From: Treponema sp.
GTDB lineage: Bacteria > Spirochaetota > Spirochaetia > Treponematales > Treponemataceae
Length of the DNA stretch: 33,843 nt
Direction: 5' to 3'
NCBI GenBank assembly: GCA_016283615.1
Contig: JAEENG010000017.1
Location: 1-33,843 of the forward strand
The notes under the pieces are model-generated. The model worked only from the letters and a program-made list of their open reading frames with translations. It did not search any database and had not been told where the DNA came from. Positions within the stretch are counted from its first letter, which is position 1; each line of letters starts with the position of its first letter. Both the position numbers and the translations under genes were made by a program. Of the stretch, positions 32,097 through 33,843 are shown one piece after another.

Positions 32097-32780
32097 ATGG
32101 AAAAAATTAATTATCAGAAAGAGCTGGACAAAATCCTGACAGACATTTCCGGCCGACAAAATTCTGAAAAACCAGATTTACTTCTCCACGCATGCTGCGG
32201 TCCGTGCAGTTCCTATGTTATCGAGTACCTGTCTTCCATTTTTAATATAACAATTTATTATTATAACCCCAACATTCATCCGGCAGAAGAATATTACCGC
32301 CGCCTTAACGAATTAAAAAAGTTTTTGACGGTTTTTCCTGACGCGGTAAAAAATCAGGTTCAACTTGTTGAAGATAATTACGACCCGGAAGAATATTTTG
32401 CGGCCGTCAATACAAGGGAAGAAACTGAACTTTGCACCGAGCCCGAAAAAGGTGAACGCTGCCGGCGATGCTACAAGTTAAGAATGGAACGCGCCTGGAA
32501 ATATGCGTGTCAGAATAATTTTGACTGGTTTACAACAACGCTCAGCATCAGCCCGCACAAAGACAGTCAGAAAATAAATACAATCGGTTTACAGCTCGAC
32601 AAAGAGTTTGCTGAGTCAGTAAACAACTCCGGGGGAAGCTCTTTGTCCCGCACAAAGTTTTTGCCGTCGGACTTTAAGAAAAATGGAGGCTTTTTACGAA
32701 GCACTCAGTTAACTAGCGAATACGGTTTATGGCGGCAGGATTATTGCGGCTGTATATATTCAATGAGGAATAAAAAATGA
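32097..32780 (+). CDS. queH: Epoxyqueuosine reductase QueH
   Basis: Reduces epoxyqueuosine to queuosine at the tRNA wobble base, replacing the cobalamin-dependent QueG. At 227 aa it is the usual size. Metal and cluster residues known in QueH are visible: Cys33-Cys34 and Cys37 in HACCGPCSSY near the N-terminus, CRRCY in the middle, and YCGC close to the C-terminus. The SPHKDSQKIN and GLWRQDYCGC stretches are typical of the DUF208 family. No SD is present. TATAAG ends 7 nt before the ATG and GATAAT lies slightly further out, so a leaderless start is likely but less clear than for yhbY. The stop codon overlaps the argA start by 4 bp, indicating coupling. Confidence 0.94.
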   Translation: MEKINYQKELDKILTDISGRQNSEKPDLLLHACCGPCSSYVIEYLSSIFNITIYYYNPNIHPAEEYYRRLNELKKFLTVFPDAVKNQVQLVEDNYDPEEYFAAVNTREETELCTEPEKGERCRRCYKLRMERAWKYACQNNFDWFTTTLSISPHKDSQKINTIGLQLDKEFAESVNNSGGSSLSRTKFLPSDFKKNGGFLRSTQLTSEYGLWRQDYCGCIYSMRNKK

Positions 32781-33843
32781 AACAAAATTCAATTCAATTA
32801 AAAGCAGAAAGAATTCGTGACGTAATCCGTTACATCAGCCGTTTTAAAAATGCAACGGTCGTAATTTACATCGACGACAATATCATCGACTCGTCAATTT
32901 TTGCAAACCACATTCATGATATTTCTCTGATAAAAGAAGCCGGCTTAAAAGTTTTAATCGTGCCGGGTGCCCACCGCCGCATCGACGCAATGTTAAAAGA
33001 CAACAGAGTTGAATGGACACTTCAGAACGGAATCCGCGTAACTTCGTCCGAAGCAATGCCGTTAATCAAAACCGCCGCATTTGAAGTTGCAAATAATGTA
33101 ATGACAAGTCTGGCCGGCGAGCATTTAACTGCCGTAATCGGAAACTGGGTTCGTGCCCGCGGAAAAGGTGTCGTAAACGGAATCGATTATGGAACTGCCG
33201 GAGAAATCGATAAAATAGATGATCTGACTTTAAACACCGTTTTGAACGATGGAATTATTCCTATCTTTCCGTGCATCGGATGGAGCCTGAACGGAAAACC
33301 GTACAACATTTCTTCGATGCAGCTTGCCGCACAGCTTTCGATTCACATCAAGGCAGACAAATTATTTTTCCTCGTTCCGGACGCAGAACTTACTGACAGG
33401 TATTTTATAATTCCAAAAGACATCGGTTTGTCCCCGGAAGGAAACATCCCGGCAATGAACATACAGGAATTGAATTCATTTATTGAACTGAATTCCAGTC
33501 CGGCAAAAAAATTATCCAAAGCAGACCAGTCACTTTTTAGCCGCATTATTTCTATTCTTGAACTTTCGAGGTCCGCCTGCGAATCTGGAGTTTCGCGCTC
33601 GCATATTTTGAACGGCAGCATCGACGGAATTATCCCGTGCGAAATCTTCAGCAATCTTGGTTCGGGAACAATGATTTATTCAAACAATTACGGAAAGATC
33701 CGTGCAATGCGCCGCGAAGATATTCCGCAGGTAATGTCAGTTACACGCCCGTTCGTAGAAAACGGAATTCTTCTGCCAAAATCAGAAACATATCTGGAAA
33801 CCCATTTTAACGACTTTATCATTTCCGAAATCGACGGTTCTGT
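32777..33843 (+). CDS. argA: Amino-acid N-acetyltransferase (N-acetylglutamate synthase), 3' end off window
   Basis: Acetylates glutamate from acetyl-CoA, the first step of arginine synthesis. The ORF, open to the right edge, has 355 codons and is not in the ORF track because it has no stop. It starts MKQNSIQLKAERIRDVIRYISRFKNATVVIYIDD, as in the ArgA family, followed by the amino-acid-kinase-like domain (LKVLIVPGAHRRIDAML, VVNGIDYGTAGEIDKID, IIPIFPCIGWSLNGKPYNI). The C-terminal GNAT domain has just begun near MRREDIPQVMSVTRPFVENGILL when the window ends. GAGG lies 9 nt before the ATG, and the ATG overlaps the queH stop. The missing part should hold the acetyl-CoA site. Confidence 0.93.
   Translation, partial: MKQNSIQLKAERIRDVIRYISRFKNATVVIYIDDNIIDSSIFANHIHDISLIKEAGLKVLIVPGAHRRIDAMLKDNRVEWTLQNGIRVTSSEAMPLIKTAAFEVANNVMTSLAGEHLTAVIGNWVRARGKGVVNGIDYGTAGEIDKIDDLTLNTVLNDGIIPIFPCIGWSLNGKPYNISSMQLAAQLSIHIKADKLFFLVPDAELTDRYFIIPKDIGLSPEGNIPAMNIQELNSFIELNSSPAKKLSKADQSLFSRIISILELSRSACESGVSRSHILNGSIDGIIPCEIFSNLGSGTMIYSNNYGKIRAMRREDIPQVMSVTRPFVENGILLPKSETYLETHFNDFIISEIDGS

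Noticed and set aside
1-33843. tRNA, rRNA or known riboswitch genes
   Set aside because: None recognised by eye on either strand; subtle RNAs cannot be excluded without a covariance search.
1-33843. Apparent excess of GAATTC and AATTCAA/TTGAATT words
   Set aside because: They seem frequent, but this may follow from AT-rich codon usage (GAA TTC, AAT TCA). I did not count them against a codon-aware expectation.

Overview
The window reads as a chromosomal segment of an anaerobic, host- or rumen-associated spirochaete, most likely a Treponema. Supporting signs are a spirochaete/archaeal-type short PheRS beta chain, pyruvate:ferredoxin oxidoreductase next to a desulfoferrodoxin, a BspA-like lipoprotein with an Lcl/DUF1566-type C-terminus, a dispersed palindromic intergenic repeat of a kind I recall from gut bacteria, and a pectin/hemicellulose pair (pectinesterase and GH43). 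This assignment is inference from gene content, not from a search.

Layout: (1) 1-9194: trkA (minus, cut by the window edge), coaX and an oligopeptide ABC transporter. The transporter is split by coaBC on the opposite strand, giving coaX-SBP-permease B, then coaBC reversed, then permease C-ATPase D-ATPase F. An EamA exporter follows in reverse. (2) 9269-16606: helicase hrpB, then a cytoplasmic GH43 and a secreted pectinesterase transcribed divergently, then a solitary alpha-class DNA methyltransferase. (3) 16782-20969: nifJ (minus) and dfx (plus), divergent around a 279-bp control region. (4) 21071-28661: carB, a dispersed repeat, an internally deleted KilA-N gene, a promoter/short-ORF/terminator leader unit, and a large lipoprotein with 12 BspA-type repeats. 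This part looks accessory. (5) 28891-33843: NUDIX hydrolase, pheT, an XRE regulator, YhbY-type RNA-binding protein, queH and argA (cut by the window edge).

How the genes fit together: coaX and coaBC are two steps of CoA synthesis placed around peptide uptake. The pectinesterase and GH43 work on plant cell wall polysaccharides outside and inside the cell. nifJ makes acetyl-CoA and reduced ferredoxin, and dfx protects oxygen-sensitive enzymes of this kind. carB and argA feed arginine/pyrimidine synthesis.

The observations most worth following are: the C-terminus and 3' flank of the BspA-like lipoprotein, which resemble a remote target of a diversity-generating retroelement (no RT or template is in the window); a compact promoter-short ORF-terminator module in front of the KilA-N gene; a KilA-N gene collapsed around a perfect 24-bp palindrome; and a recurrent start-site layout in which the -10 box sits 5-8 nt from the start codon with no Shine-Dalgarno, suggesting many leaderless mRNAs.
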